Positions 25,884 to 33,846 of a DNA stretch of 54,828 bases are shown here, piece by piece. Source of the DNA: Kitasatospora aureofaciens (GTDB lineage Bacteria; Actinomycetota; Actinomycetes; Streptomycetales; Streptomycetaceae); the NCBI GenBank assembly GCA_000720845.1, contig JODU01000034.1:1-54828 (forward strand), in the 5' to 3' direction. The notes beneath the pieces were generated by a model, which saw only the letters and a program-made list of their open reading frames with translations, was not told the DNA's origin and made no database searches. Made by a program: the position numbers and the translations under genes. Within the stretch, counting starts at the first letter, position 1. Each line of letters opens with the position of its first letter.

Positions 25884-27515
25884 ATGGCCCGCGTCCCCGC
25901 CGCAGCCCCGCACGCCCTGGCCGAGGTGATGATCCGAATCCGCAACGCCCCGCGCATCCTCACCCGCCGGTACCGCGACCGGCTCGCCCGCCGGGACCGG
26001 TCCCCGTCCACCACCCCCGAGCTGGCCGGCCGCTCCCGCCCCTGGACCCGCGCCGCCCGCCTCGTCGCCATCGTCCTGCTCGGCGCCTGGCTGGGGCTGC
26101 TGGTCGTCGGCAACGTCCGGGTACCGGTCGGGCCCATGGACACGACGATGACGCTGCGTCCCTCGCTGGCCGGCGGCACGAAGATCAATGTCTCGCCGCT
26201 GGGCGCCCTCCAGCTCGACAGCCACGTCGCCCCGGTCCGCCTCGACGTCAACGTCGACCAGCTGGACCCCGCCCGCGCCCAGGCCCTGGTCGACCACCCC
26301 GAACGCCTCTCCGGCCTCCAGGACGAGGTCGCCCGGGACGTCGAGCACGGCACCCTCGACCTCGCCGTCCGCTCCTGCGTGGCCGTCGTCACCGGCGCCA
26401 CCGCGCTCGGCCTCGCCGTCTACCGCCGCCCCCGGCGCGCCCTCGGCGCGGGCGGACTCGCGCTCACCCTCCTGGTCGCCTCGGGCGGCACCGCCTACGC
26501 GACCTGGAACCCCGACTCCGTCCTGGAGCCGAAGTTCTCCGGCCTGCTCTCCTCCGCGCCCTCCCTCGTCGGCAACGCGCGCAGCATCGTGACCGAGTTC
26601 GACGTCTACCAAAAGGAACTGGCCCGCCTGGTCACCAACGTGACCAAGCTCTACGACGTGACCTCGACGCTCCCCGCGTACCAGCCGGACCCGACCACGA
26701 TCCGCGTCCTGCACGTGTCCGACATCCACCTGAACCCGGCGAGCTGGAAGATCATCGCCTCGCTGGTGCAGCAGTACAAGGTGAACGTGATCGTCGACTC
26801 CGGCGACACGATGGATCACGGCACGGCCGCGGAGAACGGCTTCCTGGACCCCATCGAGGACCTCGGCGCCCCCTACGTCTGGGTCCGCGGCAACCATGAC
26901 TCCCGCGGCACCCAGGAGTACCTGAAGCACCTGAAGAACGTGCACGTCCTGGACGACGGCCACGCCCGGACCGTCGCGGGCCTGCGCTTCGCCGGCATGG
27001 GCGACCCGCAGTACACCCCCGACCGCTCCGAGGCGGACGGCGCCGAGGCCTCCCAGGAACTGGCCGGCGCCCGCCTCGCCTCCGCCCTGCGCGACCAGAG
27101 CGCGGCCGGCACCCCCGTGGACGTCGCCGTCGCCCACGAGCCGTCGGCCGCCCGCGAGGTGGACGGCGACGTCCCGCTGGTGCTCGCCGGGCACCTTCAC
27201 CACGAGGACATGAAGGTCATGAAGTACGGCACCCGGCTGCGCGTCGAGGGCTCCACCGGCGGCAGCGGGCTGCGCGCGGTCGAGGGCAAGTACCCCGACC
27301 CCATCCAGGCGTCCATCCTCTACTTCGACCGGGACACCCGGCGCCTGCAGGCCTGGGACGAGATCCGGCTGGGCGGCCTGGGCCTGACGACGGCCGAGGT
27401 CAGCCGCCATCTGCCGAAGGAGAACCAGCCGGGCGCCACCCCGTCCCCCACGTCGACCGCGCCCTCCGCGACGGCCCCGGACGGCCCGGCCGCCTCCGTT
27501 CCCGGCACCCCGTAA
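25884..27515 (+). CDS. Membrane metallophosphoesterase
   Basis: A 543-aa protein. There is a membrane segment at ~56-78 (ARLVAIVLLGAWLGLLVVGNV) and two more at ~170-215. The calcineurin-type phosphoesterase domain begins at ~270. Metal-binding motifs are visible: LHVSDIHLN (DxH), VDSGDTMD (GD), VRGNHDS (GNHD) and VLAGHLHHED (GHxH). It ends in a Ser/Thr/Pro tail. The active site probably faces outward on a membrane anchor, suggesting a lipid, nucleotide or wall-phosphate substrate. ATG at 25884. It is followed by tRNA-Glu. Confidence 0.88.
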   Translation: MARVPAAAPHALAEVMIRIRNAPRILTRRYRDRLARRDRSPSTTPELAGRSRPWTRAARLVAIVLLGAWLGLLVVGNVRVPVGPMDTTMTLRPSLAGGTKINVSPLGALQLDSHVAPVRLDVNVDQLDPARAQALVDHPERLSGLQDEVARDVEHGTLDLAVRSCVAVVTGATALGLAVYRRPRRALGAGGLALTLLVASGGTAYATWNPDSVLEPKFSGLLSSAPSLVGNARSIVTEFDVYQKELARLVTNVTKLYDVTSTLPAYQPDPTTIRVLHVSDIHLNPASWKIIASLVQQYKVNVIVDSGDTMDHGTAAENGFLDPIEDLGAPYVWVRGNHDSRGTQEYLKHLKNVHVLDDGHARTVAGLRFAGMGDPQYTPDRSEADGAEASQELAGARLASALRDQSAAGTPVDVAVAHEPSAAREVDGDVPLVLAGHLHHEDMKVMKYGTRLRVEGSTGGSGLRAVEGKYPDPIQASILYFDRDTRRLQAWDEIRLGGLGLTTAEVSRHLPKENQPGATPSPTSTAPSATAPDGPAASVPGTP

Positions 27516-27595
27516 ACCGTTTTGGCGATACGTCGCGGCGTCGCCTATGCTTCTCACGTCCCCGACGCGCCGTGAGGCGCCCCGGCGGGCCGATA

Positions 27596-27671
27596 GCCCT
27601 CATCGTCTAGCGGCCTAGGACGCCGCCCTTTCAAGGCGGTAGCACGGGTTCGAATCCCGTTGGGGGCACCA
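27596..27671 (+). tRNA. tRNA-Glu (TTC)
   Basis: A 76-nt cloverleaf with anticodon loop CTTTCAA (anticodon TTC), T-arm GGGTTCGAATCCC and an encoded CCA at 27669-27671. It lies 80 bp after the metallophosphoesterase stop and just before the point where the secondary-metabolite genes begin. Confidence 0.97.
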
Positions 27672-27682
27672 TCGTCGTTCGT

Positions 27683-27718
27683 CGAGTGAGCCCGCACCGT
27701 CCGGTGCGGGCTCACTCG
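27683..27718. terminator. Bidirectional hairpin between tRNA-Glu and trpC
   Basis: A perfect 16-bp stem with a 4-nt loop (GTCC) starts 11 nt after the tRNA and overlaps the trpC stop codon at 27712-27714. The symmetry suits termination from both sides. Confidence 0.75.
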
Positions 27719-28497
27719 TGTGCGCGCAGGAGTTCGCTCACCGCGTGGCGCGGGCGGCCGGCGGTGACGAGTGCCTGGCCGACGAGGACCGCGTCCGCTC
27801 CGGCCCGGGCGTACTCCGCCACGTCCCACGGGCCCCGTACGCCCGACTCCGCGATCCGGACCACGTCCGCGGGGATGTGGGGCGCGACCCGGGCGAAGGT
27901 GGTCCGGTCCACCTCCAGGGTCTTGAGGTCGCGGGCGTTGACACCGATCACGGTGGCCCCGGCCGCCACCGCCTGTTCGGCCTCGGCCTCGTCGTGCACC
28001 TCGACGAGCGGGGTGAGTCCGGTCTCCCGTGCCTGGTGCAGCAGGTCGGTGAGGAGCGGCCGGCCGAGCGCGGCGACGATGAGCAGCACCAGTTCGGCGC
28101 CGTGGGCCCTCGCCTCCCAGAGCTGGTAGGGGTCGACCACGAAGTCCTTGCACAGCACGGGCACGTCCACCCGCGCGGCCACGGCCGCGAGGTCCGCGAG
28201 TGAGCCGCCGAACCGGCGCCGCTCGGTCAGCACACTCACCGCGGCCGCACCGCCGGCGGCGTACTCCGCGGCGAGCGAGGCGGGGTCGGCGATGTCCGCG
28301 AGCGGCCCCGCCGAGGGGCTGGCCCGCTTCACCTCGGCGACGACCCGTACCTGCCCGCGGCCGCGCAGCAGTTCGGCGCAGTCACGGCCGGCTCCGCGGG
28401 CGGCGGCCCGGTCCCGGAGCTCCGCGCCGGAGGTGCGCATCGTGCGGCCCGCCAGCTCCTCCCGTACTCCTTCGACGATCTCGTCGAGCGCGCTCAT
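27712..28497 (-). CDS. trpC: Indole-3-glycerol phosphate synthase
   Basis: A 261-aa (beta/alpha)8 enzyme converting CdRP to indole-3-glycerol phosphate in tryptophan synthesis. All signature segments are intact: EVKRASPSAG, LCKDFVVDPYQ, LLIVAAL, LVEVHDEAEAEQA, GVNARDLKT and IAESGV. The ATG at 28497 follows GGGAGGGAG. It stands alone, without other trp genes, at the edge of the NRPS cluster. A second cluster-linked trpC is known from the CDA cluster, so it may raise Trp supply for a Trp-derived unit. It could equally be the genome's only copy. Confidence 0.95.
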   Translation of the reverse strand: MSALDEIVEGVREELAGRTMRTSGAELRDRAAARGAGRDCAELLRGRGQVRVVAEVKRASPSAGPLADIADPASLAAEYAAGGAAAVSVLTERRRFGGSLADLAAVAARVDVPVLCKDFVVDPYQLWEARAHGAELVLLIVAALGRPLLTDLLHQARETGLTPLVEVHDEAEAEQAVAAGATVIGVNARDLKTLEVDRTTFARVAPHIPADVVRIAESGVRGPWDVAEYARAGADAVLVGQALVTAGRPRHAVSELLRAHE

Positions 28498-28529
28498 CGC
28501 GCGACTCCCTCCCGGGCCGGTCGGCCCCT

Positions 28530-28558
28530 GCGATACGGCGGCAAAGAATGGCTGACAA
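28530..28558 (-). promoter_or_regulatory. Candidate promoter of trpC
   Basis: On the minus strand TTGTCA (28558-28553) and TATCGC (28535-28530) are 17 bp apart, putting the start about 25-30 nt before the trpC ATG. I saw no Trp-codon-rich leader peptide between them. Confidence 0.4.
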
Positions 28559-28734
28559 CTCGGCGCGCATTGGTCTGCGCGAATCCGACAGGACGGACAA
28601 CTCAGATATTGCAGGTATTGCACGCGCCACTGGTCGGCTATCGGACATCATTCACAGAGGTGTGGCCGAATGTTTTCGGGACGGCGATTATTCGCCACTG
28701 TGGCGTGCAAACGCCGTTCCCCCGGCACAGAAAG

Positions 28735-28764
28735 GCCGGCTGTCCTGTCGACAGGACAGCCGGC
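28735..28764 (-). terminator. Perfect 30-bp palindrome, terminator of the LmbU-family gene
   Basis: Two 15-nt arms (28735-28749, 28750-28764) are exactly complementary with no spacer. They begin 43 bp past the stop of the regulator gene and are followed on the minus strand by CTTTCT. This is a Rho-independent terminator shape. A DNA-binding site is an alternative. Confidence 0.7.
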
Positions 28765-28807
28765 TGGGCACACTGGCGGAAAGCCGCGGATGATCCGGCC
28801 CTGCCCC

Positions 28808-29563
28808 TCACCCGGCGTGCGCGACTCCGCGGCCGTCCGCGGCGGACAGCTCGCCGGACGGAGGCAGACCCGCCACGGCGGCGGCCCACTCGTCCTCGCC
28901 CTCCATGACCTGCTCGGCGGCGGAGTCGAGGATGGAGAGCACCCATTCCTCGACCGCGACTCCGGTGCACTCGGCCGCTTTGAGCCAGCGCTCGAACCGC
29001 TCACGCGGAACGGCCAGCTGACGCACCGGGACCACCTTCGCGCCCGTCGGGACCGTGTCGTCCCTGGCCTCCCGGAGGGCGGTGCGCAGTTGTTTCGTCG
29101 TCCAGCCGCTCTCCTCGGCGCGCGCCAGCCACGTGTCCTGCTCCCCGGGGGACAGCGAGGCCACCTCGGCGTGGTGCTGGAAGGTCAGCCTGGACCGGCG
29201 CCGCCCCAGTTCGAAGCGGCCCGCCACCCAGGCGTAGTTGCGTAAGGTCTGATAGCGCAGGCCGGCGGCGGCGATCCCCTGTTTGTAGCGGTCGGAGTAG
29301 TGATCCTTGCCGTAGGTCAGCCAGTCGCCGAGCCACCACGACGACGAGTCCAGTACGCCGGCCAGCTGGCGGCCCGCCCGCTCCCACTCCTCGAAGGACA
29401 GCAGGTCCGGGAGCCGGAGCCCGACCCTCATGGTCAGCACCTGGTCGGCGCGCATGTGCCCGCGTCCGACCCCGGCGCGAAGCGGCGGAACCATCTTCGC
29501 CATGTGCGGTGGGATGGTGGGAGAAACTCTTATTCCACCATCCACGCCATTTTCCATGCTCAC
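28808..29563 (-). CDS. LmbU-family cluster-situated transcriptional regulator
   Basis: A 251-aa protein matching the LmbU/NovE/HmtD family of antibiotic-cluster regulators. Diagnostic segments include VGLRLPDLLSFEEWERAGRQ, SSSWWLGDWLTYGKDHYSDR, LRYQTLRNYAWV and LTFQHHAEVASLSPGEQD. These bind DNA with an unusual helix-turn-helix and activate biosynthetic operons; HmtD belongs to the himastatin (piperazate) cluster. Leu107 is encoded by TTA (29245-29243), making translation depend on the bldA tRNA. The start is ambiguous: GTG 29563 (GGGGGG 8 nt upstream) is chosen over ATGs at 29569 and 29557. It is probably the main switch of this cluster. Confidence 0.88.
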   Translation of the reverse strand: MSMENGVDGGIRVSPTIPPHMAKMVPPLRAGVGRGHMRADQVLTMRVGLRLPDLLSFEEWERAGRQLAGVLDSSSWWLGDWLTYGKDHYSDRYKQGIAAAGLRYQTLRNYAWVAGRFELGRRRSRLTFQHHAEVASLSPGEQDTWLARAEESGWTTKQLRTALREARDDTVPTGAKVVPVRQLAVPRERFERWLKAAECTGVAVEEWVLSILDSAAEQVMEGEDEWAAAVAGLPPSGELSAADGRGVAHAG

Positions 29564-29632
29564 GTACATGACCCCCCGTCCGGTCACCTTTGCAAGCGAT
29601 TGTATTTGCTGCTTTTACGTCGGTCGGGAGTC

Positions 29633-29662
29633 AGCAAAACATCGACCCGGAGAACATGTCAA
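29633..29662 (-). promoter_or_regulatory. Candidate promoter of the LmbU-family gene
   Basis: On the minus strand a consensus TTGACA (29662-29657) is followed after 18 bp by TTTGCT (29638-29633), in an AT-rich stretch. The leader would be about 60 nt. The -10 is weak, so an activator may be needed. Confidence 0.4.
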
Positions 29663-29749
29663 GATCATGTGTAGACCTGAAATTTTTTCGCTTCCTTAGC
29701 GCCTATCACGGGGGAATCGAAGGTAATGGCGACCTTGGACCGGAGTCTG

Positions 29750-30478
29750 TCAGGCGGCCCGGCCGAGCACCCGCCGACGGTCCGGGCGGCGCTCGAAGCG
29801 GGTCTGCCGCACGGGCGTCCGGCGCTCGGTGAGATAGCGCAGCACGGCCAGCACCCGGCGGTTGTCGCTCGGGCTGCCGGGGATGTCCAGTTTCTCGAAG
29901 ACGGACGCCACCCGTTTCTCCACCGTCCCCTGGGAAACGATCAGCCGGTCCGCTATGGCGCTGTTGGTGCGGCCCTGCGCCATCAGGGAAAGGACCTCCA
30001 ATTCCCGTTCGCTCAGTGCGTCGAGCACGCCGTCCGGACCGGTTCCGGGTGCGGTGCCCGCCGCCAGCGAGCCGACCACGCGGGGATCGACGACGGTGCC
30101 GCCGGTCGCGACGTGACCGAGGCTCTCCAGCAGTTCCTCGGCGTCCGTCATCCGGTCCTGGATCAGATAGCCGAGGCCGGCTCCGTCACCGGCGAACAGA
30201 CGGGCCACGTGCTGGGGTTCGGGGCTCGCGGAGAACAGCAGGACGCCGGTGCCGGGGTGCCGCCTGCGGGCGTCGAGCGCGGCGCCCACGCCCTCGTCGG
30301 TCCAGGTCGGGGCGAGCCGGACGTTGGCGACCAGGACGTCGGGGCGGTGGGTGGCCACCAGGGCGGGCAGCACTCTGGCGTCGTGGACGGCGCCGGCCAA
30401 TTGGTGGCCGCGTTCACCGAGTACGTGGGCCAGGCCCGCCCGCAGTACGGCGGAGCCTTCGGCGATGACCAGACGCAT
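29750..30478 (-). CDS. LuxR/NarL-type regulator with degenerate receiver domain
   Basis: A 242-aa protein. The receiver-like N-terminus (~1-125) is followed by a LuxR helix-turn-helix (LDALSERELEVLSLMAQGRTNSAIADRLIVSQGTVEKRVASVFEKLD). The phosphorylation residues are missing: the acidic pair reads AEG, the acceptor Asp is N52 (VLVANVRL) and the conserved Lys is Q107 (YLIQDRM). It should therefore work without phosphorylation, perhaps sensing a ligand or product, like other atypical response regulators in antibiotic clusters. No sensor kinase gene is nearby. ATG at 30478. Confidence 0.88.
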   Translation of the reverse strand: MRLVIAEGSAVLRAGLAHVLGERGHQLAGAVHDARVLPALVATHRPDVLVANVRLAPTWTDEGVGAALDARRRHPGTGVLLFSASPEPQHVARLFAGDGAGLGYLIQDRMTDAEELLESLGHVATGGTVVDPRVVGSLAAGTAPGTGPDGVLDALSERELEVLSLMAQGRTNSAIADRLIVSQGTVEKRVASVFEKLDIPGSPSDNRRVLAVLRYLTERRTPVRQTRFERRPDRRRVLGRAA

Positions 30479-30645
30479 GGCGGGATCACTTCCTCGGCCG
30501 GGCCCGGCCAGGGACGCCCGGCCGGCTCGGCGGTGTCGGAGACGGGATCAGGGACCGGACCTGCCAGAGTTGCCATGTACACGGCAAGCCGGTCACGCAC
30601 GGCCTCGGCGCCCCGTCGCGGGGCGCCCGTACGGAGGTCCTCATC

Positions 30646-30933
30646 TCATCCGCCGGCGGGCACGGGGCCGGCGGCGGCGGTGCGCACGTCCACCAGTTCG
30701 GCCAGGTGGGCCAGGGTCGGGGTGCGCGCGAACTCGCCGATGGTCAGGCGGCGGTCCAGCGCGATCACCAGCCGCGCCGCGGCCCTCGACGTGCCGCCGA
30801 TCCGGAAGAAGTTGTCGTCGCGGCCGATCCGCTCGACCGGGACCCCGAGCGCCTCGGCCCACAGGCCCGCCAGCCGGCGTTCGCTGTCGGTCGCGGGACG
30901 GCCGGAGTTCTCGAGGTTGACTGCACCGGGCAT
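30646..30933 (-). CDS. Free-standing peptidyl/acyl carrier protein
   Basis: A 95-aa carrier protein: SERRLAGLWAEALGVPVERIGRDDNFFRIGGTSRAAARLVIALDRRLTIGEFARTPTLAHLAELV. The phosphopantetheine Ser is S49 in GGTS, where NRPS carrier domains usually read GGDS or GGHS. A stand-alone PCP in an NRPS cluster usually holds an amino acid for modification in trans, for example by a P450, or serves a loading step. No separate A domain is seen next to it. The ATG at 30933 has GGAGG 8 nt upstream. Confidence 0.85.
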   Translation of the reverse strand: MPGAVNLENSGRPATDSERRLAGLWAEALGVPVERIGRDDNFFRIGGTSRAAARLVIALDRRLTIGEFARTPTLAHLAELVDVRTAAAGPVPAGG

Positions 30934-31225
30934 GCCTGTCGCCTCCACTGGGACGCTTGTTCCGTGAGCCGGTCCGGCATCACGTCTTCTGCCACCGAAG
31001 ACGTTAGGACGTGGCTCTATCAATGGAATATCGGTCCAGTTTTGGTCGGGGCCCGGCCCGGGCCGCCAGGGCTGCTGCCAGGCCCGACGCGGCGCTCCCC
31101 TGGTGATTGCCTTATGAATTTACCGCGCTTCGGAAAGAAGACGCCAGGATGAAAACCGCCCGCGTCGGGGAGGTTTTCCTGAATTCCGGTCGCGGGCGTC
31201 GTGGTGACGAAGGCTCCGGTCGGCG

Positions 31226-31264
31226 CACCGAAACGACCGCCGGCGGCCGGCGGTCGTTTCGGTG
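31226..31264 (-). terminator. Strong hairpin after the ornithine monooxygenase operon
   Basis: Two 19-nt arms (31226-31244, 31246-31264) are perfectly complementary around one base. The hairpin begins 18 bp past the monooxygenase stop. No U-tract follows. The remaining ~290 bp up to the carrier-protein gene (30934-31225) shows no gene. Confidence 0.75.
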
Positions 31265-31282
31265 GGCCTGCGACGGCGCGGA

Positions 31283-32632
31283 TCAGCCGCTCCGCTCCGC
31301 CACTCCCAGTGCCCCGGCGTGCGCCAGCTCGCGCGGGGCGCGGTCCCGGATGATCGAGTCCGCGATCTCGCCGCTGCGCACGGCGATGTTGGACAGCAGC
31401 GACGAGGACAGGCCGTGCGTGTGCTCCGTGCCTCCCTGGAGGTAGATGCCGCAGGTCACCTCCGGCGTGGTGACCAGCCGGTAGTCGCGAGTCACCCGGT
31501 GGTGGCCGCTCTCGTCGCGCAGGCAGTGCCGGTCGAGGTCGCCGAGCAGCTCGGCCGGGTCCATGGTGTCGTAGCCGGTGGCGAACACGATCGCGTCCAC
31601 GTCGAGCCACTGCGGCCCCCGCCCGTGCGACGAGGTGAGGTGCACCCGGCGCGTGGCCCCGGTTCCCTCGACGGAGCGGACCTTGGTCAGGTTGAGGTAG
31701 TGGAACCGGCGGGTGCCGGCCACGTCCTCGTCGTAGGCGATCTGGTAGAGGTGCCGGATGTCGGCGTCGTCCACCACCCCGTAGTTGGTGTTGCGGTGGT
31801 AGCGCCAGAAGGCCTCGCGGCCGGTGTCGTCGCCGAAGTAGTAGTCGTCGACCGCGGCCGAGTCGAAGATCTGGTTGGCGAACGGGGTGTCGTCGGCGAC
31901 CGAGTAGCCGTACGCCGGGAGGATCGCGTGCACCTGGGCGTGCGGGAGGCGCTCGTGGAAGAACGCGGTGATCTCGGCGGCGCTCTGGCCGGCCCCCACC
32001 ACGGCCACGTTCCTGAGGCCGTCGGTGTCCGTGCGGCCGAAGCGCTCCAGGAACTCCGAGCTGTGCCAGACGCGTTCGTCGCGCCGGATGCCCTGGGGCA
32101 TGCGGGGGCGCAGGCCCGTGGAGACGACCACGTTGCGGGCGTTGACCCGCCGGGAGGTGCCGCTCAGGGTGTCCTGGACCTCCAGTTGCAGGTGGTCCCC
32201 GGCCGCGTCCCGCAGGTGCTCCGGCGCCTGCCGTATGGCGGTGACCGCGCTGCCGTAGGAGACGACGTCGGACATGCGCGACTCCGCCCACTCCAGGTAC
32301 TGGTGGAACTCGCGCCGGGTCGGGAAGAACTCCTTGCGGTTGACGAACTGGGCGAGCCGGTCCTGGTCGTGCAGGAACGACACGAAGCTGAACCGCGACA
32401 CCGGGTTGCGGAAGGTGACCAGGTCCTTCAGGAAGGAGATCTGCATGGTCGCCGACGGCAGGAGCATGTTCCGGTGCCAGCCGAAGGACGGCTGGCGCTC
32501 GAAGAACGCGGCGGTGACCGGGGCGGTCAGGACGTTGGCGGGGTGCTCCTCGAGGGAGATGGCCAGCGACAGGTTGGCCGGACCGAAGCCGACACCGACC
32601 ACGTCGTAGGTCTCGGGTTCACGAAGACTCAT
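31283..32632 (-). CDS. L-ornithine N5-monooxygenase (KtzI/HmtM type)
   Basis: A 449-aa flavin N-monooxygenase of the IucD/PvdA/SidA family. The FAD motif is VVGVGFGPANLSLA (~11-24), the NADPH motif VAVVGAGQSAAEI, and the C-terminal family segment VFATGYDTMDP. ERQPSFGWHRNMLLPSATMQISFLKDL is the substrate-side signature. It hydroxylates the side-chain amine of ornithine (lysine is the alternative). In piperazate clusters the N5-hydroxyornithine made is cyclised by piperazate synthase, encoded 2.7 kb away here. The ATG at 32632 has GGGAG 7 nt upstream. It is the last gene of a minus-strand operon with the two arginine-hydrolase genes. Confidence 0.92.
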   Translation of the reverse strand: MSLREPETYDVVGVGFGPANLSLAISLEEHPANVLTAPVTAAFFERQPSFGWHRNMLLPSATMQISFLKDLVTFRNPVSRFSFVSFLHDQDRLAQFVNRKEFFPTRREFHQYLEWAESRMSDVVSYGSAVTAIRQAPEHLRDAAGDHLQLEVQDTLSGTSRRVNARNVVVSTGLRPRMPQGIRRDERVWHSSEFLERFGRTDTDGLRNVAVVGAGQSAAEITAFFHERLPHAQVHAILPAYGYSVADDTPFANQIFDSAAVDDYYFGDDTGREAFWRYHRNTNYGVVDDADIRHLYQIAYDEDVAGTRRFHYLNLTKVRSVEGTGATRRVHLTSSHGRGPQWLDVDAIVFATGYDTMDPAELLGDLDRHCLRDESGHHRVTRDYRLVTTPEVTCGIYLQGGTEHTHGLSSSLLSNIAVRSGEIADSIIRDRAPRELAHAGALGVAERSG

Positions 32633-32709
32633 GGTTGTACTCCCGCTTGCGTGTTGACGGTGACTTGCGGTGACTGGGCGTGCCGGGCCCGGGGTGGTGG
32701 CGGACGGTT

Positions 32710-33546
32710 TCAGGCGTCGGTCCGGTGGCGGATCTCCAACGTGCAGCACTTGACGCTGCCGCCGGCCTTGAGCAGTTCGGAGAGGTCCACGCCGACGGGC
32801 CGGAACCCGTGGCCGCGCAGCTGCCCGGCCAGGCGGGTGGCGGTGTCGGGCAGGAACACCCGCAGCCCGTCGGAGACCGCGTTGAGGCCGAAGACCTCCG
32901 CGTCCTCCTCCCCGACCAGGACCGCGTCGGGGTAGAGCGCGCGCAGGACGTCCAGGCTCCGTTCGGAGAACGCCCCCGGGTAGTACATGACCTCGGTGTC
33001 GGAGAGCACGGCCAGCGCCGTGTCCAGGTGGTAGAAGCGGGGGTCGACCAGAGTGAGGGTGACCACCTCGCGGCCCAGGGCGCGCTCCAGTTCGGCGTGG
33101 GCGCGGGGATCGGTGCGGAAACCGGTGCCGGCCAGGATCCTGTCCCCGAGGACCATGTAGTCGCCCTCGGCCTCGTTGACGTACTCGGCGGTGTGCACTC
33201 GCGGGTAGCCGCGGGAGGTGAACCAGTCGTGGTACGCCGCCGCCTCCGCGGCGCGTTCGGCGTGCCGGAACCTGGCCACCAGCACGCGGTCGTCGACCAC
33301 GGTGGCGCCGTTGGCGGCGAACACCATGTCGGGCAGGCCCTCGACGGGGTCGATCACGTCGACGGTGTGGCCGTGCTCCAGGTAGAGCCGGCGCAGCGCG
33401 TCCCACTGCTCGACCGCCAGGTCGGTGTCGACCGGCTTGCCGGGGTCCATCCAGGGATTGATCGCATAGGTGACGTCGAAGTACGTCGGACGGCACATCA
33501 GGTAGTGGCGGGGAGTGGCCTCGCGGCCGGCCGTTGACTGGGACAA
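32710..33546 (-). CDS. Dimethylargininase-like amidinohydrolase
   Basis: A 278-aa pentein-fold enzyme of the DDAH family. Segments HYLMCRPTYFDVTYAINPWMD, LPDMVFAANGATV and, near the C-terminus, GGSVKCCTLE with the catalytic Cys are intact. DDAHs release ornithine-side products or citrulline from N-modified arginines; the relative DcsB yields ornithine from hydroxyarginine. In this operon a role in ornithine supply is the simplest inference. The likely start is a TTG at 33546 with AGGA 9 nt upstream; no ATG/GTG fits before the conserved N-terminus. It is followed 77 bp later by the monooxygenase gene. Confidence 0.85.
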   Translation of the reverse strand: MSQSTAGREATPRHYLMCRPTYFDVTYAINPWMDPGKPVDTDLAVEQWDALRRLYLEHGHTVDVIDPVEGLPDMVFAANGATVVDDRVLVARFRHAERAAEAAAYHDWFTSRGYPRVHTAEYVNEAEGDYMVLGDRILAGTGFRTDPRAHAELERALGREVVTLTLVDPRFYHLDTALAVLSDTEVMYYPGAFSERSLDVLRALYPDAVLVGEEDAEVFGLNAVSDGLRVFLPDTATRLAGQLRGHGFRPVGVDLSELLKAGGSVKCCTLEIRHRTDA

Positions 33547-33559
33547 GGCCCTGCTTCCT

Positions 33560-33840
33560 CTCGGTCGGTGGAACGTCTGGAACTCGGCGGGGCGGCGGCC
33601 GCACGGCCCGGTGGGGCCGGCGGTCGCGGAAACTCGGCGGGGCGGCGGGCCCCGGGGGCACGGTGGGGCCGGGGCTCGGCGGGGCGGGGGCCCGATGGGC
33701 CGGAGGGCTCGGAGGGCTCGGAGGACGCGGGGGCCCGGGGGCCCGGAGGGGCGGTGGGCTCGGCGGGGCCGCGGGGGCATCCCGGTGTGCCGGGTGGAGT
33801 CCTGCGACGGGGCGGGCGGGGTGCGCCGGCCGGGGCCCGG
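33560..33840. repeat. G-rich low-complexity spacer with degenerate repeats
   Basis: About 280 bp between the two arginine-hydrolase genes are very G-rich on the plus strand, with many G3-G5 runs. Blocks recur: AACTCGGCGGGGCGGCGG appears near 33580 and again near 33630, and GGAGGGCTCGGAGGGCTCGG is a short tandem. I see no gene. The G-runs could form G-quadruplexes on the non-template strand. Confidence 0.6.
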
Positions 33841-33846
33841 CGGGGG

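Noticed and set aside
27596..28497. Genomic island integrated at tRNA-Glu
   Set aside because: No integrase and no direct repeat of the tRNA 3' end was seen in the window.
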